From Lichenicola sp964236105 (GTDB taxonomy: Bacteria; Pseudomonadota; Alphaproteobacteria; Acetobacterales; Acetobacteraceae), in contig CAXSBC010000002.1 in assembly GCA_964236105.1 (NCBI GenBank), positions 434,001 through 498,000 on the forward strand: a stretch of 64,000 nucleotides of DNA, read 5' to 3'. The first letter of the stretch is position 1; each line of letters begins with the position of its first letter. Positions 32,957 to 43,359 of the stretch are shown piece by piece. A program made the position numbers and the translations under genes. The notes beneath the pieces are model-generated. The model was not told where the DNA came from and made no database searches. It worked only from the letters and a program-made list of their open reading frames with translations.

Positions 32957-33325
32957 TCAGGCGGCGGCGGCATCCTTGCGATGCTTGCGGTGCGACTTGT
33001 TGAAGGCATGGATCTGGTCGACGCTGATCCAGCCCTTGTGGTCGGTGTCGATCTCGTCGAAATGCCTGGCGACCCGCGTCCAGTCGGACTGCTCGGCCTG
33101 CGCCTTGGTCAGACGACCATCATGCGTGCTGTTTGCGGCACTGAAGTGCGCCTCGATGCCGCCGCTGCGGCGAACGAGAACATCGCTGCTGGAGGAGAGC
33201 GCCGCCACGACCGGCGTTACGACGATGGCGGATGCCGCACGGGACGACACGCTCGGCGCGAGAGCGGTGATGCCCGCCAAGGCTCCGCACAGGGCCACGG
33301 TGCTGACATTGAGCATGAGACGCAT
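32957..33325 (-). CDS. Secreted EF-hand protein
   Basis: A 122-residue protein with a signal peptide (MRLMLNVSTVALCGALAGITALAPS..., cleavage near ASA). A degenerate first loop, NSTHDGRLTKAQAE, is followed by a better EF-hand, HFDEIDTDHKGWISVDQIHAF. The last ligand position is Gln/Asp rather than the usual Glu, so calcium affinity may be low. The C-terminus is basic and His/Lys-rich. AGGAAA lies 9 nt before the ATG at 33323-33325. Convergent with pncC. Small EF-hand exported proteins of this sort are common in this group, role unknown. Confidence 0.8.
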   Translation of the reverse strand: MRLMLNVSTVALCGALAGITALAPSVSSRAASAIVVTPVVAALSSSSDVLVRRSGGIEAHFSAANSTHDGRLTKAQAEQSDWTRVARHFDEIDTDHKGWISVDQIHAFNKSHRKHRKDAAAA

Positions 33326-33464
33326 GTGATTCGCTTTCCTGGCGATGTCGGCCGCCCCGCGGGAGGGCGCCGACGTGCGTGAGATAAAAGCCTCGGCGCT
33401 TTCGCCGGTGCCTACGCACTACACCATCGAATCATTACTTCGTGATTAAACGGAAACGTGATCA

Positions 33465-33490
33465 CCCATCCGACAACTCTTTCGGATGGG
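33465..33490 (-). terminator. Hairpin downstream of the Met/His-rich secreted protein gene
   Basis: CCCATCCGA (33465-33473) and TCGGATGGG (33482-33490) form a perfect 9-bp stem with an 8-nt loop, 36 nt past the stop at 33526. On the minus strand it is followed by an AT-rich stretch with short T-runs. Likely a rho-independent-like terminator. Confidence 0.55.
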
Positions 33491-33525
33491 CGCCACGATT
33501 GCGGCTGCGACCCGTGCCGGCTTGA

Positions 33526-33996
33526 TCAGCCGCCGTTGGGCGCGTTGTTCGGTGCCGTGGTCCCGGTGGAGCCGGAGCCCGGCTGGGTCATCGGCATGCT
33601 GCCCGAGGACGCTGGCGGGGTCATCGGCATGCTGCTCGAGGACGCGGGCGGGGCCATCGACGTGCTGCTCGAGGATCCGGGCGGGGTCATCGGCATGCTG
33701 CTCGAGGATCCGGGCGGGGACATCGACGTGCTGCCGGAGGATGCGGGCGGGGTCATCGGAGAGGCGGAGGTGTCGCCGGCGGCCGGCGCGCTGCCACTGC
33801 CGCGAGCGGCGTTCAGGCTGCGCTCGTTGAGCTCGGCGGTCGTCGGATCACCCGCCTTCTTCATGTGCGTCTTGGGGCCCATCTTGCTCATGTGGTGATG
33901 ATGCATATGCTTCGGGCTGTCGGTCGTCGCAGCCATCGCCGGGACAGCAAACGCCAGGGCGGCCACGTAGACCGACGCACTCAGGATCGACTTCAT
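33526..33996 (-). CDS. Secreted Met/His-rich low-complexity protein with 11-residue tandem repeats
   Basis: A 156-residue exported protein of no recognised family. Signal peptide MKSILSASVYVAALAFAVPAMA (cleavage after AMA; quoted as the first 22 residues minus context). A His/Met cluster KHMHHHHMSKMG at about 29-40 and THMKK follow, then an Ala/Ser/Gly linker. Five near-identical 11-residue units, PP(A/G)SSxS(M/T)xMx, come next, and the tail is GSTGTTAPNNAPNGG. AAGGAAAA lies 5-8 nt before ATG 33994-33996. The composition suggests periplasmic or surface metal (copper or other soft metal) binding, but that is inference. 200 nt separate it from the EF-hand gene downstream. Confidence 0.72.
   Translation of the reverse strand: MKSILSASVYVAALAFAVPAMAATTDSPKHMHHHHMSKMGPKTHMKKAGDPTTAELNERSLNAARGSGSAPAAGDTSASPMTPPASSGSTSMSPPGSSSSMPMTPPGSSSSTSMAPPASSSSMPMTPPASSGSMPMTQPGSGSTGTTAPNNAPNGG
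33587..33751. repeat. Five 33-bp tandem repeats inside the Met/His-rich gene
   Basis: Units at 33587-33619, 33620-33652, 33653-33685, 33686-33718 and 33719-33751, each of the form (G)NCATCGxCxTGCTGC(T/C)(C/G)GAG followed by GA(T/C)xCxGGCGGG. The units come in two flavours (encoding MPM or TSM), partly alternating, which hints at a 66-bp higher-order duplication. Copy number could vary between strains. Confidence 0.9.
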
Positions 33997-34165
33997 CAGA
34001 TTTTCCTTACTCTGCCACATGGGACAGGTGATCGAGACAACTGGTTGAAGCCGCACACGCCTCGCGGCCAGAACACGAATGCGGAACGAGGGCTTCACGT
34101 GGCAGTTGCGCCACAGTGTCGAAAAGTCGTCAAGCGAAACGATTCTCCGGAGGCGCCCGGTCGTC

Positions 34166-34645
34166 TCAGCCGCCGGTCGGCACCGCCGCCTCGATGGCCG
34201 GAACCGGGCGTTCCGGCACGCCGTAGATGTCGCGGGCGCGCTTGAGGAAGGCGCCGACCATCAGCCGCACCGCCTCGTTGAAGACCACCCCGATCGCCGC
34301 CTGCAGCAGGCGCGAGCGGAACTCGAACTCCACGAAGAAATCGACCTGGCAGCCGCGCGGATCGGGCGTGAAGGTCCAGACATTGTTCAGGTAGCGGAAC
34401 GGTCCCTTCTCGTAGCGGACCTTCACCGTCCGGGGACTGTCCAGCGCCACCCGGCTGGTGAAGCTCTCGCGGAACGGGCCGAAGCCGATCGTCATGTCGG
34501 CGACCAGCTCGGTCTCGGTGTGGCTCGTCACCCGCGCGCCAGCACACCAGGGCAGGAACTCCGGATAGCGCCCGACATCGGCCACCATGTCGAACAGCTG
34601 CTGGGCGCTGTAGGGCAGCAGCCGGCGCTCGGCGTGCGTGGGCAT
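34166..34645 (-). CDS. START-domain protein, RatA/Coq10 family
   Basis: Polyketide-cyclase/START-fold lipid-binding protein; the mitochondrial homologue Coq10 binds ubiquinone. The 159-residue protein has PYSAQQLFDMVADVGRYPEFLPWC, MTIGFGPFRESFTSRV and the long C-terminal helix FNEAVRLMVGAFLKRARDIYG. ATG at 34643-34645 shares one base with the lipA stop (TGATG), so it is translationally coupled to lipA. That neighbourhood fits a role near respiratory cofactors. Automated names such as ribosome-associated toxin RatA should not be taken as toxin evidence. Confidence 0.9.
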   Translation of the reverse strand: MPTHAERRLLPYSAQQLFDMVADVGRYPEFLPWCAGARVTSHTETELVADMTIGFGPFRESFTSRVALDSPRTVKVRYEKGPFRYLNNVWTFTPDPRGCQVDFFVEFEFRSRLLQAAIGVVFNEAVRLMVGAFLKRARDIYGVPERPVPAIEAAVPTGG

Positions 34646-35643
34646 CAGCCGGCCACCGGCGCCGCGACGGGCCGCGCCGACGTCTGGGCCGTCCGGGCCG
34701 CGCGCAGCGCGGCGAAGTCGGCATCGGCGTGATACGAGGAGCGGGTCAGCGGCGTGGCGCTCACCTGCAGGAAGCCCTTGGAGCGCGCCATGCCGGCATA
34801 GTCGCCGAACTCGTCCGGCGACACGAAGCGGTCCACCGCCGCATGCTTCACGCTCGGCTGCAGATACTGGCCCAGGGTGAGGAAATCGACGTCGGCGACG
34901 CGCAAATCGTCCATCACCTGCAGCACCTCGAGCCGCTGCTCGCTCAGTCCCACCATCATGCCGGACTTGGTGAAGATCGTCTCATCCAGCTGCTTCACCG
35001 TGTCGAGCAGCCGCAGCGACTGGTAGTAGCGGGCACCCGGCCGGATCGTCGGATACAGCCGCGGCACGGTCTCCAGATTGTGGTTGAACACGTCCGGCCG
35101 CGCCGCCACCACGATCTCCAGCGCGCCGCGCTTGCGCAGGAAGTCCGGCGTCAGGATCTCGATCGTGGTGTCGGGCGAGGCCGCCCGCAGGGCATGGATG
35201 ACGGCGGCGAAATGCCGCGCGCCGCCATCGGCGAGGTCGTCGCGATCGACCGAGGTGATCACCACGTGGCGCAGGCCGAGCTGAGCCACGGCGTCGGCGA
35301 CGCGAACCGGCTCGTCCGCGTCCAGCACCTCCGGCTGCCCGGTGCGGACATTGCAGAAGGCACACGCGCGGGTGCAGATCTCGCCCATGATCATCATGGT
35401 GGCGTGGCGCTGCGACCAGCACTCGCCGATGTTCGGGCAGGCCGCCTCCTCGCAAACCGTGACCAGCCGGTGCTCACGGATCAGCTCGCGCGTCTCGTGA
35501 TACACCGGATGGTTCGGCGCGCGGACACGGATCCAGTCGGGCTTGCGCAGCACCGGATTGTCCGGACGATGCGCCTTCTCGGGATGGCGCGGAGCCGGGA
35601 GCACACCGCCGCTTCGGTGATCGATCAGCAGGCGGGTGGACAT
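34645..35643 (-). CDS. lipA: Lipoyl synthase
   Basis: Radical-SAM enzyme inserting two sulfurs into octanoyl-lysine of lipoyl domains, here those of PdhB and PdhC encoded upstream. The 332-residue protein has the auxiliary cluster motif CEEAACPNIGEC, the radical-SAM motif CTRACAFCNV, and the C-terminal TRSSYHAD serine ligand region. ATG at 35641-35643, 59 nt after a frameshifted gene. In relatives lipA commonly follows lpdA directly; here two damaged genes lie in between. Confidence 0.97.
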   Translation of the reverse strand: MSTRLLIDHRSGGVLPAPRHPEKAHRPDNPVLRKPDWIRVRAPNHPVYHETRELIREHRLVTVCEEAACPNIGECWSQRHATMMIMGEICTRACAFCNVRTGQPEVLDADEPVRVADAVAQLGLRHVVITSVDRDDLADGGARHFAAVIHALRAASPDTTIEILTPDFLRKRGALEIVVAARPDVFNHNLETVPRLYPTIRPGARYYQSLRLLDTVKQLDETIFTKSGMMVGLSEQRLEVLQVMDDLRVADVDFLTLGQYLQPSVKHAAVDRFVSPDEFGDYAGMARSKGFLQVSATPLTRSSYHADADFAALRAARTAQTSARPVAAPVAG

Positions 35644-35702
35644 GAAGAACGCTGCATCCGTTGGGATTGGTCAAGCACAGGTGGCGGCGCGCGCCGGCTT
35701 CG

Positions 35703-37926
35703 TCAAGCGCGCCGCCGCCGCCCCAGCCATGGCGTGATGAGCAGCAGGACCACCGCCAGCACCGCACCGGCAACCAGCCGCGCGTGACGGCGCACCGGCG
35801 CCAGGAGGTGGCGCGGTTCCTCCGTCCAGCGCAGCCGCGCCGCCGCCGCGAAATCCGGTGCGGGACAACGGCCACCGAAGCTCGACGCGAACGGCCCGGC
35901 CGCCCCGTGCGCCACGTAGAGCCGGTAGAGCCGTCGCAGCTCGGGGTCGTCGTGGCTCTCGCCCATCCAGCGCGCGGCTTGGCACAGCACCGCCGCATAG
36001 GCCTGCGACCGCGGCGGCAGGTCGGCAGCCGCCTGCTCGGCACGCGCCACGGCGAGATAGCGGTAGTGGAAGCGCAGGTCCGGACGCGGCCGGCTCGTAT
36101 CGACGCGCCGCAGCTCCTCGATGGTGACATAGCCGTCGGACGGCGGGACATCCGATGCCCAGCCGCTGTCGAACTCGCCGCCGATCGCGGCCATGTCCGG
36201 CCGCAGCTCGGTGCCGAACAGCTCCATCCCGTGTGCGCGCTGGATCACCGCCGCGTCCCAGGACGTACGCGCCCGGTCGGTGCGCAGAAGGCGTGGCCGG
36301 ACCGGTCGACCGCCCGCGCATAGGCCTCCGCCCAGGCGCGATGATCGGCCGACGTGAACAAGGCCGCCGCCTGCGCCGTCCGCCCGTCGCGCATCATCCG
36401 GCGTGCCAGAAGCTCGCGCAGAAAGCGCGGCGCTTCCATCGACGAGGGATCGCCCAGTACCCGCGCGACGGCATCTTCGGCAGGAGCCCGACCGCCGGCA
36501 CGTGCCCGGCGACGAAGCGCGCCAGCTCGTCCGTGGTCAGCACCCGCTCGGCCAGCCAGGACACGTCGCCCCAGTAGCTGGTGGCCTCCGGATAAAGGAT
36601 CGCCATCGCCTGCTCGAAATCGCCGCGACCGACCGCCAGCACCGCCGGCTCGATGCGCAGCCGCGCCCCGGCCTCCGGAGTCATCGCGTCCGGATGGGCC
36701 GCCAGCGCCCGCACCGCCAGGTCATAGGCGCGGATCGTCGCCGCGTCGTCGAAGTCCTGCAGGGTGAGCTTGGCGTGGACCCAGGCGCCGAGCGGCCCGG
36801 TCGACAGCGCGGCCAGGCGTCCGGCCAGATCCCATCGGCCGCGCAGATAGGCGACGGCCGCCAGACGTCCGGCATCCTCCCCCACCACCCCGCCAGCCTC
36901 CAGCAGCGGCGTCAGCCGCGCCAGCAGCGTCGCGGATGCCGGGGCTCCCGGGATGGTGCCGTTCAGCTGGCCCGCATAGGGCAGGGCGTCGCCCGAATCC
37001 TCGTTGTCCCAGGTGCCGATCGGCGCCGGGCCGGAGGCGGCGAGCGCGTAGGCGACCAGCAGACGGCGAAGCAGCGTGTCCCGCACCGCGGCCTCCAGCC
37101 AGGCGGCGCGGTCGGGCCGATCGGTGAGCAGCGCCTCGGCGATCCATTTCAGCGAGTTCTCGCCGCTCTCCGACCGGTAGCTCGCCTGCTGCGCGTAGAG
37201 CAGCACCGCCCGGCGCAGCGCCGACAGCCGCTCGGGGTCCGGTCGCGACGCCGGCGGATCGTCCGGCTGCACCGGCAGGCCGCTCGCCTGCATCGGCGCC
37301 CGCGCCTCCTCGCCGAGGCTGGCCACGGCGAGGCCGAGCGGATCGGGCGTCCCGGCCGCCACCTGCGCCCGGAGCGCGCGGAACGCCGTCGCGGCGGCGG
37401 CCGCATCGCCGGTCCAGCCAAGCGCCCGGCCCAGCATGTAGCGGGCCCAGGACGACCGGTCGGGCCCGCCCGCCGGTGCGGACGGCACCGCGCGGAACCG
37501 GGCGATGGCGCCCGCCATGTCGTCATGCGCGAAGGCGACCGCGCCGGACACGTAGCTCCGGACGGCGACCGGAAGCCCCTGCCCCGCCACCTCGGCCGAC
37601 CCCGCGTCCGGGCTCGCCCGCATCGCCTTGACCAGGGCCAGCTGCGGTGCGGTCAGGGTGCGGGCTTCCTCCGAGTCGGTATAGGGCGGCGGCGTGCCGT
37701 CCGACCAGCCGATGTCTGTCGGCAGGCGGGGGTCGGGCCGCGCCACCAGGCGCGCGGCCTCGAAATCGAAGCTGTCGACCGGCAGGTCCCGCATCGCGGC
37801 GTCGCGATGCCCGAGCGGCTGCCAGGGGAAGAACACCCCGCAGGCGGTCGCGGCCGAGCCGGACAGCAGCGCCGTCGCCAGCGCCGCCATCGCACGTCGT
37901 TTCCGCCGGCAGACGTCGGGATTCAT
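35703..37926 (-). pseudogene. Frameshifted gene for a helical-repeat envelope protein with C-terminal membrane anchor
   Basis: The coding sequence is spread over three minus-strand frames. Frame A (37926 to about 36490) starts MNPDVCRRKRR with a signal-like segment ending AATAC and continues as alpha-helical, tetratricopeptide-like sequence to AGHVPAVG. Frame B (about 36490-36300) continues AEDAVARVLGDPSSMEAPRF and RTAQAAALFTSADHRAW. Frame C (about 36300-35703) continues RLLRTDRARTSWDAA through MELFGTELRPDM to a terminal transmembrane helix (LVAGAVLAVVLLLITPWLG) and basic tail. Intact, it would be about 740 residues. Either the gene has decayed or there are sequencing errors near 36490 and 36300. 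It stands next to the DUF3142 gene with a 50-nt gap. The ATG at 37924-37926 is preferred over 37936-37938. I cannot name the function. Confidence 0.7.
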
Positions 37927-37976
37927 GGCTGAGATCATTCCGGGTCTGCACGAGGCTCGCAAGCCCGGGCCCTCGC

Positions 37977-39159
37977 TCAGCCGGGCGGCAGCATCTGGTC
38001 CGGCAGGTCGCATCGGGTCCAGCCGATCACGAGCCCGGCGCCGGCGCGCAGCAGCATGCCGGTCCCGGTGTCGAGCATGAGCGTCGGCGCGTCCGGCCGC
38101 AGCCGGTACGGTCCCGCCCCGTCCGCCCGCGCGCAGGCGATGCCGGTGCGGATGGTGCGCGGCAGGACAGCGTCGATCGCGCCCCGGTTCTCCAGCCGCA
38201 ACCCGTGCAGCGTCCCCGGCGCCCCGGTCACCCGCAGCACCAGAGTCACGGCCAGCGGCCTGCGTGCCAGCACCGCCTCCCAGCTGCTCCAGCTCCAGGC
38301 GCGCCGGTCGCCCGGCAGTGGGACCCGGAACCAGGCCAACCCGACCAGGCCCGGCGGCGGATCATGCTCCAGCGCCCGCACGGCATCCGCGACCAGGACC
38401 GGTGCGGCGGCGAGCTCGGTGCCGCCAGACCCGGCCAGGGCCGGCTGCTCGGCCTCGGTCGACAGCACGCGTCCGGAGCCGTCGAGCACGACCCGCACGC
38501 CGTAGGCCGGCAGCGACAGCAGGAACGGCCGCGCGCTGCGCCGCTGCATCAGCCAGGCCCAGCGCACCGCGCGTGCCGGATCGAACAGCCCGCGCCTCGG
38601 ATCGTCGGCCGCGTGCACCTGCAGCACCAGCCGGTCCGGCACCCGGCTCAGCCGCCGGAACGCGGTCGAGCTCAGCCAGTCGGGCAGCGCGGTGACGGCG
38701 AGCGGCAGGCCGGGCGCCAGCATCGGCCGCAGCGCGCAGGAAGCGGCGATAGTCGTCGAGGCGTGCGGTCGGGCAGTCATGGTCGAGCTCGACCCCGGCG
38801 ACCGGGTACGGGAGTGCCGCCAGCACACGCTGCACCAGCGCCGGGGGCGGCAGCGCCGTCCGGCCGTCGAGCCGGATCACGGCCATCAGTGGCAGGTGGA
38901 GCGCACCCAGCGCGGTCCAGTCAGGCGCCGCCCGGTCCAGCCCGCCATCCGCCGAAATCTCGGCGACCAGCACCCTGAGCCCCTCGACCAGCGGTGCCGT
39001 CCGGCGCAGCGTCACGTCCAGCGCCGGGGTCCAGGCGCGCTGCCAGACATAGGCGTCCTGGCGCAGCCGCCGCGTCGGATCGGCATCCCCGCCGGGCAGC
39101 AGCACCAGCACCAGCAAGACCAGGAGGACGGCGCGACCGCCGGCCTCCCGACCGGTCAC
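37977..39159 (-). pseudogene. DUF3142-domain protein, frameshifted
   Basis: Exported TIM-barrel-like, glycosidase-related protein. The first frame (39159 to about 38735) begins at a GTG (VTGREAGGR) with a hydrophobic leader LLVLLVLVLLPGG. The DUF3142 hallmarks follow: DAYVWQRAWTPA, VAGVELDHDCPTARLDDYRRFLRA. The second frame takes over with LRPMLAPGLPLAVTALPDWLSS and runs to 37977 with FLLSLPAYGVRVVLDG and a beta-rich C-terminal domain. The break lies in a GCGCGC tract at 38732-38737; a 2-bp contraction or 1-bp insertion accounts for it. Upstream is lpdA (52 nt), downstream the other damaged gene. Confidence 0.75.
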
Positions 39160-39211
39160 GCAGGCTGCGCGCCGGACGTGCGCCGGATCACGGCCGGCAC
39201 GGCACCTGGCG

Positions 39212-40630
39212 TTAGAAGTGGATCGCCTGGCCCCATGCATCGAGCACCGCCTCGTGCATGGTCTCGCTGACGGTCGGATGCGGGAACACGCTGTGCATCA
39301 GCTCCTGCTCGGTGGTCTCCAGCGTGCGGGCGATCACGTAGCCCTGGATCATCTCCGTCACCTCGGCGCCGACCATGTGCGCGCCGAGCAGCTCGCCGGA
39401 CTTCGCGTCGAACACGGTCTTCACCATGCCCTCCGGCTCGCCCATGGCGATCGCCTTGCCGTTGCCGATGAACGGGAAGCGGCCGACCCGGATCTCGCGG
39501 CCCTCCGCCTTCGCCTTGGCCTCGGTCCAGCCGACGCTGGCCACCTGCGGCCGGCAGTAGGTGCAGCCGGGGATGTTGGTCCAGTCGATCGGATGCACGT
39601 CGAGGCCCGCGATCTTCTCCACGCACAGCACGCCCTCGTGGCTGGCCTTGTGCGCGAGCCAGGGCGCGCCGGCGATGTCGCCGATCGCATAGACGCCGGG
39701 CTCGCCGGTGCGGCAGAAATGGTCGATCACCACGTGGGTCTTCTCGACCACGACCTTGGTGCCCTCCAGGCCGATGGTCTCGACGTTGCTGACGATGCCG
39801 ACAGCCGCGATCACGCGGTCGACCTCCAGGGTCTCGGTTCTGCCGTCCGCCTCCACCTCGACGCGCACGCTGTTCGCCTGCTTCTGCGGCGTGCCGATCC
39901 TCGCACCCGTCAGGATGCGGATGCCCTGCTTCTCGAACGCCTTGCGCGCGAAGGCGGCGATCTCGGCATCCTCGGCAGGCAGGATGCGGTCGACCACCTC
40001 GGCGACGGTCACCTCCGCACCCATGTTGCGGTAGAAGCTCGCGAACTCGATGCCGATGGCGCCCGAGCCGATCACCAGCAGCCGGGCCGGCATCTCGGCC
40101 GGCACCATTGCCTCGCGGTAGGACCAGACGAGCCTGCCGTCCGGCTCCAGTCCCGGCAGCACGCGGGCGCGGGCGCCGGTGGCCAGGATCACGTGCGGGG
40201 CGGTCAGGGTGGCGACCGCGGCACCGTCCTTGGTGACCTCGACGCGGCGCCTGCCGTCCTCCACGGTGCCGGCCAGCGCGCCATGGCCGTCGAACACCGG
40301 GATCTTGTGCTTCTTCAGCAGGTGGCCGACGCCGGAGGCCAGCTGCTTGGCGATCCGGCGCGAGCGCTTGACCACCCGGTCGAGGTCGAAGCGGATATTG
40401 TCGGCCGAGAAGCCGAACTCGTCGAGGTTGTGCAGCAGGTGGTTGATCTCCGACGAGCGCAGCAGCGCCTTGGTCGGAATGCAGCCCCAGTTCAGGCAGA
40501 TGCCGCCGAGATGGGTGCTCTCGACCACGCAGACCTTCAGCTTGAGCTGGGCCGCCCGGATCGCGGCGACATAGCCGCCCGGCCCGCCGCCGATGACGAC
40601 GATGTCGAATTCGTCCGCTGTCTGCGCCAT
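39212..40630 (-). CDS. lpdA: Dihydrolipoyl dehydrogenase (E3)
   Basis: FAD enzyme that reoxidises dihydrolipoamide in pyruvate dehydrogenase. The 472-residue protein has VIGGGPGGYVAAIRAA (FAD) at residues 12-27, the redox disulfide GGICLNWGCIPTK, the NAD-binding VIGSGAIGIEFASFY, and the interface HPTVSETMHEAV with the catalytic His-Glu. ATG at 40628-40630, 4 nt after pdhC, last gene of the pdhA-pdhB-pdhC-lpdA unit. Confidence 0.97.
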   Translation of the reverse strand: MAQTADEFDIVVIGGGPGGYVAAIRAAQLKLKVCVVESTHLGGICLNWGCIPTKALLRSSEINHLLHNLDEFGFSADNIRFDLDRVVKRSRRIAKQLASGVGHLLKKHKIPVFDGHGALAGTVEDGRRRVEVTKDGAAVATLTAPHVILATGARARVLPGLEPDGRLVWSYREAMVPAEMPARLLVIGSGAIGIEFASFYRNMGAEVTVAEVVDRILPAEDAEIAAFARKAFEKQGIRILTGARIGTPQKQANSVRVEVEADGRTETLEVDRVIAAVGIVSNVETIGLEGTKVVVEKTHVVIDHFCRTGEPGVYAIGDIAGAPWLAHKASHEGVLCVEKIAGLDVHPIDWTNIPGCTYCRPQVASVGWTEAKAKAEGREIRVGRFPFIGNGKAIAMGEPEGMVKTVFDAKSGELLGAHMVGAEVTEMIQGYVIARTLETTEQELMHSVFPHPTVSETMHEAVLDAWGQAIHF

Positions 40631-40634
40631 GATC

Positions 40635-41969
40635 TCAGACCACCAGGCTCATCGGATGCTCGATCACCGACTTGAACACCGACACCCATTGCGCCGCGAG
40701 CGCGCCGTCGACGGCCCGGTGATCGACCGACAGGGTCACGGTCATCACGGTGGCGATCTCGATGCGGTCGGCGCCGTCCCTGCTGCGCACCACCGGCCGC
40801 TTCTCGCTGGCGCTGATCGCCAGGATGCCGGCCTGCGGCGGGTTGAGGATGGCGGCGAACTCCTTGACGCCGAACATGCCCATGTTGGAGATCGAGAAGC
40901 CGCCGCCCTGGAACTCGTCCGGCTTCAGCCGACCCTCGCGGGCGCGGGCGATCAGCCCCTTGGCCTCGCTGCTGATCTGCGCCAGCGACTTCTTCTCCGC
41001 ACTGCGCACGATCGGGGTGATCAGCCCGTCCGGGATCGAGACCGCGACGGCGATGTCGACATCCTCGTACTCGATGATCGCCTCGTCGGTGTAGCTCGCA
41101 TTCACCTTGGGCACCCGCGTCAGCGTCACCGCGCAGGCCTTGATCAGCATGTCGTTGACCGAGAGCTTGAAGGAGCCGGCACCTTCCGCCGGCGAGGCGG
41201 CGTTGAGCTGCGTGCGCAGCGACAGCAGCGCGTCCATCTCGACGTCGATCGAGACGTAGAAATGCGGCACGAACTGCTTGGATTCCGACAGGCGCCGGGC
41301 GATGACGCGCCGGATGTTGGAGTTCGGCACCACCCGGTGCCGCGCGGTGACCGGCACCGGCGTCGGACGCACCGGAGCGGGTGCCAGCACCTGGACGGGG
41401 GCGGCGGCAGCCGGCCGCTTCGGCGCCGCATCGTCCCGGCCTGCCTTCTCGACGTCGGCGCGGATGACGCGGCCGTTCGGGCCGGAGCCCTTGAGGGTGG
41501 AGACGTCCAGTCCGGCTGCCCCGGCCAGACGACGTGCCAGCGGCGAGGCGAACACCCGGCTCGCGCTGTCGCTGGCGCCGGGCCCGGCGGGTGCTGCCGA
41601 TGCGGCGGCGACCGGCGGCGGGGGTGCTTGGCCTGCCGGCGGCCGCGAGCCCTGATCGACCGGGGCTGCCGCCGGCGTCGGGATCTCCTGCGCCGCACCG
41701 GCCGCCGGCGCGTCGGGCACCCCCTCGCCGTCGGCGACGATGATGCCGATCGGCGCGTTCACCTTCACGCCCTCGGTGCCGTCGGCCACCAGGATCTTCC
41801 CCAGCACGCCCTCGTCGACCGCCTCGACCTCCATGGTCGCCTTGTCGGTCTCGATCTCGGCGATCACGTCGCCGGACGCGATGGTGTCGCCTTCCTTCTT
41901 GAGCCAGCGGGCCAGCGTGCCCTCGGTCATGGTCGGCGACAGCGCCGGCATGAGGATGTTCACCGACAT
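40635..41969 (-). CDS. pdhC: Pyruvate dehydrogenase E2, dihydrolipoamide acetyltransferase
   Basis: Core acetyltransferase of the complex. The 444-residue protein has one N-terminal lipoyl domain (EIETDKATMEVEA, lipoyl Lys near residue 43) and an Ala/Pro linker. The peripheral-subunit-binding domain follows (ASPLARRLAGAAGLDVSTLKG), then the catalytic domain ending with SVDHRAVDGALAAQW (His and Asp). ATG at 41967-41969, 10 nt after pdhB. Its lipoyl domain is very close in sequence to that of PdhB, so the two probably share ancestry by duplication. Confidence 0.97.
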   Translation of the reverse strand: MSVNILMPALSPTMTEGTLARWLKKEGDTIASGDVIAEIETDKATMEVEAVDEGVLGKILVADGTEGVKVNAPIGIIVADGEGVPDAPAAGAAQEIPTPAAAPVDQGSRPPAGQAPPPPVAAASAAPAGPGASDSASRVFASPLARRLAGAAGLDVSTLKGSGPNGRVIRADVEKAGRDDAAPKRPAAAAPVQVLAPAPVRPTPVPVTARHRVVPNSNIRRVIARRLSESKQFVPHFYVSIDVEMDALLSLRTQLNAASPAEGAGSFKLSVNDMLIKACAVTLTRVPKVNASYTDEAIIEYEDVDIAVAVSIPDGLITPIVRSAEKKSLAQISSEAKGLIARAREGRLKPDEFQGGGFSISNMGMFGVKEFAAILNPPQAGILAISASEKRPVVRSRDGADRIEIATVMTVTLSVDHRAVDGALAAQWVSVFKSVIEHPMSLVV

Positions 41970-41979
41970 CGACCTGTCC

Positions 41980-43353
<1,374 letters not shown>

Positions 43354-43359
43354 AGCCCC

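Noticed and set aside
33587..33751. Regular repeats that could suggest a CRISPR array
   Set aside because: The 33-bp units are directly adjacent with no spacers and encode an in-frame 11-residue protein repeat.
34166..34645. Toxin of a toxin-antitoxin pair (RatA name)
   Set aside because: The START/Coq10-like protein is coupled to lipA and no antitoxin-like partner is present; the toxin label is historical.
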